Source: JAIOSF01 sp963677755
GTDB taxonomy: Bacteria; Campylobacterota; Campylobacteria; Campylobacterales; Arcobacteraceae
Length of the DNA stretch: 64,000 nucleotides
Assembly: GCA_963677755.1 (NCBI GenBank)
Contig: OY782506.1
Location: 1,674,001 to 1,738,000 of the forward strand
Direction: 5' to 3'
Shown here: positions 1 through 15,000 of the stretch, in pieces
Position numbering within the stretch: the stretch's first letter is position 1
Layout: every line of letters begins with the position of its first letter
Program-made: the position numbers and the translations under genes
Notes under the pieces: generated by a model
What the model saw: the letters and a program-made list of their open reading frames with translations, nothing else
Told to the model about the DNA's origin: nothing
Databases searched by the model: none

Positions 1-3000
1 TGTTATTTGATCAGTACCTTCAGTTGTACTTGAAGCATGGTCTGCATCTGCACGAAGGTTGATATTTATAGCACTTCCACTTCCTGAATAATCTATCCAG
101 TCACCATTAGTTCCATCATTTCCACCATCTATAGTGTCATTTCCAGTTCCACCTATAAGTGTATCATCACCTTCTCCTCCAAGTAGTGTATCATCACCTG
201 AATATCCAGTTAATGTATCATCTCCACCTCTCCCTTCAAAAACATTATTATCGGTATTTCCAGTTAATGTATCATTTGAAGAAGTTCCATAAAAACCTTC
301 TATATTTGTAAGTGTATCTGTTCCTGTACCTACACTATCAACTGTAGCATCACCACTTGCTCCTAGTGTTACATTTAGTGGTCCTGTTGCATTACTATAA
401 TCTACAACATCAATATCATCTCCACCATCTATAGCATCATCTCCATCACCAAGTGCAGCTATAAACAGATCATTACCCGTACCACCTTTTAAAGTATCAT
501 TTCCAATTCCACCTGTAATAGTATCAGCATCTGCTCCACCATCTATATAGTCATCTCCAGCTTCACCATCAAGGATATCTTCTCCACCACGACCACTTAA
601 TGTATTTTTACCACTATTTCCAGAAATATTATCTGCAGAGGTACTTCCTGTGATATTTTCTATATCAAATAGATGATCAGTTCTTCCTCCTACAATAGTA
701 GCTATTGCATCTCCATTATCATTTAAATCAACAGTTACATTTGATTCTGTTGTGTATTGAACTGTATCTCCATTTGTTTGACCTGTATCACCACCATAGA
801 TATAGTTATTTCCAGTACCTCCATCAAGTAAATCATCTCCATCTTCTCCATATATTGTATCATCTCCACCATATCCATAAAGATAATCATTTGCATCTCC
901 ACCCCAAAGTGTATTTTTACTTCCATTTGCATATATATGATCTGTATTGTCACTACCTCTCACATCTTCTATATTTAAAACACTTTGGGTAAGTGTTCCT
1001 ATGGTTGCACTATTTGAAGTTAAGTTTACATACACATAAAGATCATTATCTAAATTACTATAGTCTAGTAAATCTTGATTACCCTCTCCATCTATATAAT
1101 CTTGTCCTTCTGATCCATAAATAGTGTCATTACCATCTCCCATAAGAAGAGTATTTGAAGAACCATTTCCATATACAAAATCTTTATTTCCTGTACCTAT
1201 TATATTTTCTATATTTGTTACTGTTTCAGTATTAGTGTAAGTATCTATAGTTCTATTACCAGCAATAGTTTTACTGTCATCATCATAGGTTAATGTACTT
1301 CCACTTAAATTTACTACTACACCAGATGTTCCATTTTCTTTAAATGCCATGGTATCACCCACTGCTCCATTACTACTTCCATCAATAGTATCTGTTCCTT
1401 CATCATTTAAGATTGTATCATCACCACTACCAGCATTAATCACATCATCACCAAAACCACCATAGATTTTATCATTACCATTGTGAGCATTTATGATATC
1501 ATTTCCACCCATTCCTAAAATAATGTCATTCCCCTCATAAGCATTTACAATATTTACAGCATCATCACCAACAAAAACATCACTTCCCGAACTTAAATAA
1601 AAGTTTTCAAAATCTGAATTTCCAGAACCATCTACATAGATATAGTCAGTATTTCCTGTACCATCGGTAATTTCTACAAAAGTTTGATTACCACTATAAC
1701 TATCAAGTCCTGATAAATTTATAGTAGTACTTTGAGAGGTTAATGCCACCTCAGCGGTTGAAGAATCAAAGTCTGAGTCATATGTTGCATCTTGAAGAAT
1801 AATACTCGAACTTTGACCTCCACTCATCTCATCACTTCTAAAATCTAATATATCAGTTCCAGCTCCACCCATAAGAGTATCTATACCAGTTCCTATTGCA
1901 TTTGATGTAGTTCTTTCATTTGCATAGACTCTATCGTCTCCACTTCCTGCATCTACTACATCATTTCCATCTCTACCAAAAATATTATCAATTCCATCAT
2001 ATCCTATAAAAATATTAGCTTCATCACTTCCCCATAATCTTTTTGTAAGAGTACTAGTCTGTGCATCAATTATATTTTCAATACTTGTTATGATAGTTTT
2101 TTCAGCATCAGTATCATCTCTATTAACTACATAACCATCGTGTGTACCATTTGCTAAATCTACATTTGCTTGATGATTTTCTAAAGAGAGCCAGTCTGAA
2201 CCACCTTCTCCATTTAAAGTATCTTTTCCTGTTGATAGAAGTATAGTATCAGCACTATCTCCTCCTGCTATTGAGTTTGCATTCGCATCACCAGCTAGTG
2301 TATCTACAAAAGAGGTTCCCACTATATTTTCAATATCTATTACATAATCCTGATCACCAAAACCATCATCTTTAACTTTATATGTAGCTGTATCTGATAT
2401 ATTTTGTGTTACACTTAAATCAACATCTACCCCATGAAGAGCATCAGTAAAGATAAGAGTATCTGTTCCTGATCCTCCATCTAAGTAATCATCTCCTCTT
2501 CCACCACTAAAAGTATCACTTCCTAATAAACCTTTAAATGTATCTTTATAATCATCAGTTCCAACTATGGCACCAGTATATCCATTGAAATGGTCTGTTA
2601 AACCTGTACCAATTATAGTCTCAATATGCTCAGTTAAAGTATCTGTTCCATCTGCCCCTACATCTATTGTTCCACCATCTGTATCAAGAGTTACTGTGAT
2701 CCCTGTATGTGTGTTTAGTTGCTCTTGATATGTTAAAGTATCAGCTCCTTCTCCACCAGTGATATTATCATCTCCTGTACCAAAATATATAGTATCATCT
2801 CCAGTTTCCCCATCTATGATATCGTTACCCTCTCCACCATAGATAAAGTCACCATCAGCTCCACCATAAATCTTATCAGCTCCACCATCACCTTTAAGGG
2901 TATCAGCTCCAATACCACCTTCTATGCTATCAGCACCACTTCCACCATATATAGTATCAGCTCCATCGTTACCTTTTAATGTATTATTAGCACTATCTCC

Positions 3001-6000
3001 AACTATTGTATCTACATTTGTACTACCAATAATTATTTCAATATCATTTGCTATATAATCTGCATAATTAAATCCATCATTTACTGTTTTATCTAAAGAT
3101 AAATCTACATTAACACTCACTGCTCCATTTGTAGAGAAATCAAGTGTATCAACACCCTCTCCACCTATAAAACTATCTACTCCATTTGAAGAATAAAAAG
3201 TATCATTTCCTGCATCTCCATCTAAAGTATTAACTTCACCAGCAACATCACTTCCTTTAATAAAGTCAGCATTTTGAGTACCTATAATATTTTCTATACC
3301 TTCTAGATTATCAAATACTCCAGCATCTGTAGTTAATTGTACTTCTGCTTCACTATTTGTGGTATCATCTCCATCATCTCTTGATAAATCAACATTAATA
3401 GCTCGTCCATCAGTTGTATCAATCGCACTATAATCAACAGTATCTGCTGTTCCATCATCGCTATGAGTTCCTGCTGTTACACTTCCACCATAAATAAAAT
3501 CACCATCCAGCGTTGCATGGAAAGTGTCATCTCCACCTTGTCCCATAAGTGAGTTTACTTCACCTGTTTTACCAGTGATAGTATCTTCAATAGTAGAACC
3601 TAAAACATCTTGAATATCATAAAGTGTATCTACACCTTGTCCTGTACCATTTGCTTGATTTGATTCAAGATTAATTGTCATAGCTACATTTACATCACTA
3701 TAATCTATAACATCTCTATCTCCATCAGTGTCTGTAGAATTTTGTGACGCTCCATAGATAGTATCATTTCCAGCTCCTGCTCTAAATGTATCAGCTCCTG
3801 TGCCACCAATTAGGATATCAGCTCCCCCATTTCCATAGAGTGTATCAGCTTCTAAGCCACCTTCAAATTTATTGCCTTGGTCATCTCCAATGATAGTATC
3901 AGCTAAATTTGTACCTATTATATTTTCAACACCATCAATATATTCTGCATTGCCAAATCCATCATTTGCAACTCGCAATGTACTTTCATCACTAATATCT
4001 TGAGCTGTTTTACTTAAATCAATATCTATTTCTTGCGTTCCATCAGAGAAATCTGCTGTGTCAGAAAGTCCACCTTGACCATCTATATAATCTTGTCCCG
4101 CTCCAGCTTTTATAGAATCATCTCCTTCACCTGAAATAATAGTATTGGCTCTATCATCACCTGTGATACTATCATCTTCAGAAGTTCCTATTACATTTTC
4201 TATATCTTTTAAGGTATCAGTATCTGTTCCAGATATTGCACTTCCTTCATTTGTACCATTAAGAGTTACTGTAACTGAAGAATCTAAATCCGAGAAGTCA
4301 ACTGTATCTCCATTGCTTCCTTCTCCTCCACCATCAATATAATCACTTCCTTCTCCACCTCGAATACTATCATCACCAGCAGCAGTTACAATAGAGTTTG
4401 CTTGGTCATCTCCATAAACGGTGTCTTCCCCACTTCCTGTGATAATATGTTCAACGCTATCGATATACTCTTTATTCCCATATCCATCATTTTGAACTCT
4501 ATAGGTACTATCATCTCCATCAGTTTGTTCTTTGTTCATATCGACAATGATTTTTTGTCCCCCAGCAGAGAAATCAATAGTATCAGCTCCTCCTCCACCT
4601 TTGAAAGTATCTGCTCCATTAAGTCCTATGAGATAGTCATTTCCATCTTTACCTTCGATTAAATTTGCAGAATCATTTCCTTTGATATAGTCAGATTTAC
4701 CAGTACCAATTACATTTTCAATATTGGTAATAGTATCATTACCAAATTGGGCATGGATTCTTTGTTCAGTTGTAAGAGAAAGATCAATTTCAATCCCTTT
4801 ATAAGCATCTGTTCCACCACTTGTTGCATCTTCATCAATACTATTTACAACTCGATTATCACCCGTATCATCATCTATATCAACGTTTGTAAAGTCTAAA
4901 GTGTCATTACCATTTATAGTAGTTGTAAATGTTCCAAAATCACCGTCTCCATTGATTTCATCATCGCCAATTCCTGCATAGATGTAGTCATCTCCAGCTC
5001 CACCTATTACAGTATCATTACCAGCTCCCTCAGTAATTGTATCATCTCCATCAAGACCTACTAAAGTATTTGTAGTATCAGTTGTATCTACATCTGATAT
5101 ATTATCTCCCGTTCCTGCTACATTTGAACCAATTATATTTTCAATAGAACTTCTAAAGTCAATCTCTGTTCCACCAACAATAATGGAGCTTGTAGAAGTG
5201 GCATTAATAGTAGAAGAAGAATAACTATAATCAGCTGTATCACTTCCTTCTCCACCATATAATTCATCATTTCCAACTCCACCTTCTAGGGTATCATTAT
5301 CATCTCCACCCTCTAGAACATCTTCTCCTAATCCACCTTTTAAAGTATCTTCTCCATCTCCACCTTTTAAGGTGTCTTCTCCATCAAGTCCAGAAATAAT
5401 ATCATTGTCTGCATTTCCTTCTAAAACATTATCTTGGTCATTTCCTGTAATATTATCTGCTTGGTCTGTCCCTTTAATATTTTCTATATCTGTTAAAGTA
5501 TGAGTATTTCCATTGATATCAACATTATCACCATCTGTGTCACTTAAATCAACAGTTACTCCATGTGTAAGAACTTGTGAATAATCTACAGTATCTCCAA
5601 CACTTGTATTGGTTCCACCATCGATATTATCTCCATCAAAGTTAGTTCCCACAAATGTATCATCACCGACATTTCCTTCTAAAATATCAGCACCTACTCC
5701 ACCATCAATAGTATCATCTCCACTATTACCTTGAAGTGTATTTACTCCATCATCACCTGTAATAATATCATCTCCAGTAGTTCCTTTAACATTTTCTATA
5801 TCTTTTAATTTATCCTCTTTTGAACTACCACTTACATAAGCTGTTGCAAAATCATCAGTTGTATCTTTTAAATTAAGTACTAAATCTGTAGCTCCATTTG
5901 AGCTATAATCTATCCAGTCTCCACCATTAAGAGTATTTGTTCCACCCTCAATAGTGTTATCTACAGTAGAACTCGTTATAAAAGTATCATCAAAATCTGA

Positions 6001-9000
6001 CCCTACTACATACTCAATAGATTTTAAAGTATCACCATCACTTGCTGTCCCTGCATGTAAATTAACAGTAACTCCTGCAGTTAAAGCTGTATAATTATAG
6101 TTTACTTTATCAATACCATCAGCACCACCATCTAAGATATTTGCACTTGTATTTCCAGTAAATGTATCATCTCCACTAGTACCTGTGATATTTTCAATAT
6201 TTTTTATGGTATCTGTATGTTGTAAAACCCCTGAATCATCATAAACCTCTACATTAGAATTAGTATCGATATCTTCGTCTAAAGTAGCTACTATTTTATT
6301 GTCTGAATCAGTTAAGGCACTATAATCAACCGTATCACTTCCCCTTGAACTATCAGCTTCATTTCCACCATCAATAGTATCAGTTCCATCATCTTGTGCT
6401 GTTGCGTAGAAAGTATCATTTCCAGCTCCACCTGTTAAGATATCAGAATCTTCTCCACCGTAGATTTTATCATCACCTGCTTCACCATCGATACTATCCA
6501 CTCCAGTTTGACCATAAAGTGCATCATCATCAGCTCCACCATAGAGGGTATCTGACTCGTCTCCACCATAGAGTGTATCATCTCCAGCTTTTCCACTAAG
6601 AGTATTTACTAAATTATTTCCGGTAATTGTATCTGCATATACATCTGTATCTGAACCAATCACATTTTCTATTCCATATAAAGTATCTGTTCCTTGATCT
6701 GCTGAAACAGCTGTTCCTGCCGCATAATTATTCTTTAAAGTTATAACCATACCATTGAAAGATTGAGAGTAATCAACTGTATCTGAACCTTCATTAGTGG
6801 TGTCATTTCCACCATAGATGATATCATCATCCACATCTGATCTTTGGAATACAAAGGTATCATCACCTGCTTCACCATAGGCTATATCAGCTCCAAGTCC
6901 TACTTTTATAGTATCTTTTCCATCTCCACCATAAATAAGATCATCTCCAGCTTCACCCTCTAAAATATCATCACCTACATCTCCATATAGAGTATCTTTT
7001 CCATCTCCTCCATAAAGCTTATCAAGACCATCTCCACCATAAAGTGTATCATCTCCAGCATCACCATTTAAAACATCAGCTCCACTTGAAGCTAAATCAT
7101 TATCTTCATTTCCACCATATAAAACATCATTATCTGCAGATCCAGAGAGTGTATCATCTCCCTCCATACCTATAATTTTATTGGTTTCACCATCTGCTGT
7201 AATAGTATCGTTGTGATTGGTACCAATAATATTTTCTATCCCTGTAAAAGTATGATGACCTGTATCTGTACCAACAGTAACACTAACATCTGTTACCCCT
7301 TGCATATTGATAGTTACACCTTCTCCTAATCCTTGATAATTTATAGTATCAAAACCTGTACCACCATCAATATCATCACCTAAAGCTTCCCCTTTATCTG
7401 ACATTATTATCAAGTCATCATTTGCTCCACCATCGATAACATCAGCTCCACCAGCTCCATCTAGTGTATCTTTACCATCATTTCCTTGCAATAAGTTAGC
7501 TAGTCCATCACCTGTGATTGTATCATCGTTATTTGTACCACTTATATTTTCTATACTATTTAAAGTATCTGTGTAAACTGGACTTGAGAAATCTCCTGCT
7601 ATTGCATCTACTTTTGCTAAAGTTGTGCTTAAATCTACAGATATTTTTTGTCCTGTACTATTACTATAGTCCATAGTATCGGTATCGCCATCACCATTGA
7701 TAGTATCACTTTGGCCTGAGCTATAAAAAGTATCGTTACTATCTCCACCACTTAAAGTATTTACTACGCTACTACCTGTGATTTTATCTTCTAAATCTGT
7801 ACCTATTACATTTTGTATCTGTGATAAAATATCATCATCTGAAGCATTTACTGTACCAGTCCCTGCATCTAAATCAACGGTAACTCCTGAAGCTGTAGCA
7901 TACTTGTAAGAGACTGTATTATTTCCAGTTCCACCTATAAGTCTATCATTTCCTAATCCACCAGATAGGGTATCATCACCGATATTTCCATCTAATGTAT
8001 TTGCTGAATCATCTCCAAAAATATTATCATTACCAGTACTTCCGATAACATTTTCTATATTTTGAATTTGGTCATCATTAGTTGTACCTGACCCATCAAC
8101 AACAACATCTGCTAAAGTAGCACCTGTTAGTGTAACATCAATAGCAGTTGCTTTTGAACTATAATCGATAGTATCTCCATCTAATCCATGATCTCCACCA
8201 TCTATAATATTTACTTCATTTGCATTGGTCACAAAACTATCACTTAGTGTTGAACCAACTACATTTTCAATTCCAAAAAGTGAATCTAGCCCTTGCTCTA
8301 TCCCTTTTCCATATCCTGTAGCACCAGCTTCTACAGATTCTCCTGTTGTATCATCTAAATTTACAGTCACAGAAGCCGTTGCTGAACTATAATCAACTGT
8401 GTCATTTCCACTATCAACTCCATTTGATGCTCCACCATATATCACATCATTGTAGTTTCCAGCTCCACCTTTGAAAGTATCGTTTCCAGCTCCACCGATT
8501 AAAGTATCACTATCACTTCCACCATCAAGTATATCATCCCCCGCATCTCCTGAGAGTGTATTTACACCAATATCTCCTGTAATAGTGTCATTATTTTTTG
8601 TACCTATTACATTTTCAATATTGATAATCTCATCAGTTTTATCATCAGCAGAAGTCTCAAATAGACCGTCATTATCAGAATCAACAGTAAGATTTACTTT
8701 TGTAGAACTATTTAAAGTAACATTTATACCACCAGTTGTAGAATCTGTATCTCCATCAAGTATTGAACTATAATCAACTGTATCACTTCCCCTTGAGTCA
8801 TCAGATTCACTTCCACCATTTATATAATCATTTCCAGTTGAAACATTAAAACTATCATCTCCAGCTCCACCTGAGAGACTATTATCGATTAAATCTGAAC
8901 CTGTAAAAATATCATTTCCAGTTCCACCTACTAAGTTTTCGATATTTTTAAGAGTGTCTTTATCAGTTGTATCTCCTAATATATCTTGTGAAGTTTCATC

Positions 9001-12000
9001 TCTTAAATCTACTGTAACACCTACTGTATATTTTTCATAACTTACCGTATCTGTTCCACCAGTATTGTCTTTTCCATCTATGATATTTGGATTTGCTCCT
9101 GCTTTCATAATGATAGTATCACCATAATCAGAACCATCTATATTTTCTATATCTATAAGTGTATCTTTATCTGTACCATTAACTTCAGCAGTTCCACCAT
9201 CTAAATCAACATTTACAGCACTTCCTGCATAAGTATATGTAGCTGTATCATTATTTGCACCACCATCAAGGATGTCATTTCCATCTCCACCTTGTAGTGT
9301 ATCATCTCCAGCTTTTCCAGAAAGTGTATTTACCTCATCACTTCCTGAGATAATATCATCTCCACTTGTTCCTGTGATATTTTCTATATTTATTAAAGTA
9401 TCAATATGTGTCTCTCCACTTGCATCTACAACAGTTGCTGTTGCAGTTGCAGTAGATAAATCAACAGTTACATTATCACCAGATTGATCTAATTTATCAC
9501 TATAATCAACTGTATCACCAAAAACTTCTCCACTATCTATCTCATTTCCTGCATCTGTACCACCATCAAAAGTATTATTGGCAGCTATATCTGTATAAAA
9601 AGTATCATCATATTTAGACCCAAGTACATTTTCTATCTCAGTAATTTTATCTAGTCCTTCTCCACCACCGACATCTTGTGCTATTGAACCATCATCACCT
9701 AAATCAACAGTTACACCACTTGTAGCTGTTCGATAATCAACTGTATCATTTCCAAGTCCACCTACAAGAATATCATCTCCTGCATTTCCAGCAATCAGAT
9801 CATCACCATATCCACCATAGATTTTATCATTTCCAAGTCCACCTGAAAGTTCGTCATTCCCAACTACACCAGCAGAAGAAGCTTCATCATCACCGTAAAT
9901 AGTGTCAGCTCCTGCTCCTCCAGAAATCGTATCATTTCCACCATCACCTATAAGTGAATCATCACCGTCATTTCCATCAACTTGGTCATTTCCAAGTCCT
10001 GCGTATACTGTATCGTGTCCAGTTCCTGCATCAATTACATCATCTCCACTTATTGCTAAATCTGTACGAGAATCACCATAAATAATATCATTATCACTTC
10101 CACCTTCAATAGTGTCATCTCCAGCTTCTCCTTCAATAGAATCCTCTCCAGCTCCACCAATAAGGCTATCATTATTAGCTCCACCATAAAGTGTATCTTC
10201 TCCATCTACACCATTTAAAGTATCTTCTCCACCGTTTCCTGTGAGTATATTATCTTGTGTATCTCCTATTAAAGTATCGTTTGCACTTCCACCTTTAATA
10301 TTTTCAATATTTAAAACTGTATCGTTTGCTGATGTTGATAATGTTACAGTTGCTGGTGTAGCATCATTTAATGTTACTTTTACTGACTCATTTAAAGAGC
10401 TATAATCAACCGTATCATTTCCATCGTTTCCATCAAATTGGTTTGATACAGAAGTATTAGTTTTAAAAGTATCATTTGCGATTCCACCAATAACATTTTC
10501 TATATCTGTTAAATAATCATTATCTCCTGTTGCTACAAGAGAATTACTTAGGTCTACAGTTAAATCTACACTATAATTTTCATAACTTACGGTATCCGTT
10601 CCAATTAAACCATCTATTTTATTTGCTACAGATGTAAGAGTTCCAGTTGATGCCATAATAATTTTATCAGCTTGATTTGTTCCTGTAACATTTTCAAATC
10701 CACTTAAAGTATCACTATCATTTAGAGCATTTACAATTCCTGTATTATTTTGCAAATCAACTGTTACACCATCTGTCGTTTCGTATGAGTAACTAACAGT
10801 ATCATCATCTCCAGCTCCACCATCTAAAATATCATTTCCAGCTCCACCAGAGATTACATCAGCTCCATCAAGACCTTTTAAAGTATTTTTATTTCCATCA
10901 CCTGTAATAGTATCATCTCCAGCACTTCCTGTGATATTTTCTATATTATCAAGTTTGTCAGTTGCGGTTAATGCTACCGTTCCATCATTATCAAGAGCAT
11001 CATCAACATTGTCATCAACTTTATCAGCATAAACAGATACTGTACCTGTACCAATATTTGCAATGATATAATCATCTGTATCTTTTAAACCATTGTCATA
11101 GTTAAAATAATCAACAGTATCTCCAACAACTACTTCACCATTACCATAAAAAGTATTTGCATTATTTATATCACTATAAAAAATATCATCATAGTTTGAA
11201 CCTTTTACATTTTCTATATCTACTAATGTATCTGTTCCAAGATTTGCATTAACTTCAACAGAACTTCCAGACATATCCACAGTTACTGCTAATATTGCAT
11301 CTGAATAATCTACAGTATCACCAATACCATCTGTATGTGTTCCACCATTTAAATAATCATCTCCAGTTCCACCTTTTAGATAATCATCTCCAGCTTCTCC
11401 ATATAAAGAGTCATTCTCCCCTTTACCATCAAGGGAATCATCTCCTAATCCACCTTTTAAGATATTTGACTGAGAGTTCCCTACAATAGTATCTTTTCCT
11501 TGTGTCCCTATCACATTTTCAATACTTTTAAGTGTATCGGCATCTCCACCTGTAATAGCAATTGTAGCAGTATCACCTGTCTCTGCTAGAGTTAAACTTG
11601 TAATATTATTAGATGCACCTAAAGAAGAATAATCTACTGTATCATTATCTGCTCCACCATCTATAGCATCTATCCCATCATCTGCACTTGTTGCTATAAA
11701 GGTGTCTTGTCCAGCTTCACCTTGTAAATCATCAGCTCCAAGACCACCTGTGATAGTATCACCAGAAGCTCCACCTTGGATAATATTTGCAACATCTGAA
11801 CCAGTTAATGTATCAACTCCAGCTCCACCAATAATATTTTCAAAACCACTTAAAGTGTCACTATCACTAGTATCTCCAGATACATCAACTGTGGCTGTTC
11901 CCGTACTTAAATCAACAGTTACCTCATCGGCAATTCCAACATAAGCATAAGAAACAGTATCAATATCACTATCAGTTCCGGTACTTAATCCATATCCTTT

Positions 12001-15000
12001 TAACTCATCAGCACCAAGTCCCCCTGAAATTGTATCACTTCCGGCTCCACCATAAAAAGTATCAGAACTTGCAGAACTCGTTGAACCACTCATAGTATCA
12101 TTATTTGTAGAACCTATAATTTTTTCTATATCTATTAAATTATCTTTACCACTATCACCATCATCTGAAACTTCCCAAGCTGTATTTGACATATCAACTG
12201 TAATTGCTGTATTTGCTAATGTATAATCAGCAGTATCACCTGTAGTATGAGAACCTCCATCTAAGACATCATCTCCACCCGCACCATAAAGTGTATCATC
12301 CCCTGCATCACCTTTTAAAGTATTATCTTCTTTATTTCCAGAAATAATATCATCAACTTGTGAGCCTGTAATATTCTCAATATTTCTAATAGTATCATTA
12401 TCATAATCTGTAATATTTACAGTTGCATCTGTGTCTGCATCATCTGCTAATGTTACATTTATAGATTTACTTATAGCGCTATAATCTACAGTATCACCGT
12501 TTGTTTCAGAATCAGTTCCACCATCTATAGTATCAGCACCATCATCTCCATCTTCTAATAAATTAGTTGTAGTATTATAGATACCAGCTTTAAAAATGTC
12601 ATCACCTTTTCCACCATCTAAAATATCCGCTCCACCATCACCTGTGATAATATCATCTCCATTAAGTCCAACGATAGTATTTATAGAACTATTTCCAACA
12701 ATTGTATCATTTTGATTAGTTGCAGTTATATTTTCAATATCTTTTAAATAATCATCTCCAACATTATCTAGTTCTGCTTGTGCATATCCACTACCATCTA
12801 CCTCTTTTAGATTTAAAGCAAGAGATTTAATACTTTCTGAAGAAAAACTAACAAAATCACCTATTCCTTCGGTATGTGTTCCACCATCAAGATAATCTAT
12901 CCCTTCTCCACCATCTAAAGTATCATCTCCATCGTCTCCATATAGATAATCAACATCATCTCCACCTTTTAAGATATCATCATTATCTCCACCTCGTAAA
13001 GTATCTTCTCCAGCTTTACCAGATAAGGTATCTTTTCCCTCATTTCCTTCAAGAGTATTTGCAGAACCATCTCCTGTAATTGTATCATCACCTTTAGTTC
13101 CCATTACATTTTCTATATCTTGAATTTTATCTGCTGTATCACCATTTATTGAAACTGTTGAAATTCCTGAACCATTTAGAGTAACTTCAATTTGATTTGA
13201 AGCACTTAATGCACTGTAATCAATAGTATCACTTCCTGTACCTGAACCACCAATAATTGTATCTTCTTGATTATCTGCATTAAGTATAAATCTATCAGAA
13301 TCCAATCCACCATCTAAATAATCAACACCACTTCCACCAATTAAAGTATCTTCACCATCTGAACCATAAAGTGTATTCCCACTATCTCCAGCTATTAAAG
13401 TATCTCCAACTTTTGAACCAATTGCAGTTTTAAAGTTTAAAATAGTATCTTGTTCATCATCTGTATCTTCATTTACTCCAGTTGTACTATTATAGGTAAA
13501 GCCATCACTATCTAAATCAGTAATAGCACTATTTTTCCCTAAATCTACTCTTACTGATTTTGAAATACTTTCATAAGAAAGGGTATTTTGATTTGCCTCT
13601 CCACCATCTAAATGATCAGCTCCCAAACCACCATCAATAGTATCATCACCATCTCCACCTAAAATAGTGTTTATTTCACTGTTTCCTGTTATCTGGTCAC
13701 CAGCACTTGAACCTGTGATATTTTCAATATTTGCTATTTTATGATCTGCTAAATTAACATCTATATCTACTTCTGCATATGAACCACTCTCTGCTAATGT
13801 TACTGTAACTTTATTATTTAAACCTGTATAATCAACTGTATCACCAGCTCCATCTAATCCTGTTCCACCATCGATTACATCTCCTGTAAAGTTATCTCCT
13901 TTAAAAGTATCTGCTCCAGTACCACCTTTTAAAGTATCTGCTCCACCATTTCCAGTAATTTGATCATCTCCAGCTCCACCATCTATGATATTAACTTCAT
14001 CATTTCCTATGATAATATCATTGTTATTTGTTCCAATTATATTTTCAATATTTGCTAATGTATCTGTTTGGTCTATTGTAGTTCCATTTGTTACTATTGC
14101 ATTATTAGTTGTTTGTAAATCAACTTCAACATGATAACCTGAATCTATAGCACTAAAATCAACAGTATCTTTATTTGAATCGTCATCATTATCTGGACTT
14201 GCAGTATCATCATAACCATCAATAGTATCACTACCATCTCCTAAAGTTACTTTAAAAGTATCATTTCCACTTCCACCGTAAAGTTCATCTGAATTAGTCC
14301 CACCATCTATAGTATCATTTCCACCTAAACCTTTGATAGTATTTACTTCATTATTACCTGTAAGGTTATCAGATTGAGTAGAAGAACCAATTAAGTTTTG
14401 GAAGTTTTTAATGGTATCTATTCCATCACTTCCTGTATCATTTATCTCTTGAGATAAGTTTACTGTTACTCCACCTACAGTTACATTTTCATAAGTTAAA
14501 GTATTAGTTCCACCTGCACCATCAAGAGTATTTGCTCCTGCATCTCCTTCAATAGTATCATCATGTGCAGAACCTGTAATATTATTTATAGTTTCATAAG
14601 TATCAGTATTATTCCAACCATCAGTTCCTGTTGCACTTCTTAAACTAACATCAACTCCTGAATTATCCAATAAATAAGAAACTGTATCATTTCCTAAACC
14701 ACCGATAAATTTATCTGCACCATCAAGTCCTAGAAGTAAATCATCTCCATTACCACCTGTTAATGTATTTGTTCCACTACTACCAACTAGAGTATCATTT
14801 CCAATTCCACCAACTACATCATCAAAGTTTTTTATAGTATCTGTTCCTATTTCACTATTGTTCACAACACCTTGTGCTGTATTTGCAAGTATTCCAGTTA
14901 GGTTACCATTTGCATTAATTTGATCATTACTTAAATTTACATAGACTCCATTTGAAGAACTAGCATAAGATACAGTATCATTGTTACCACTAAATCCATC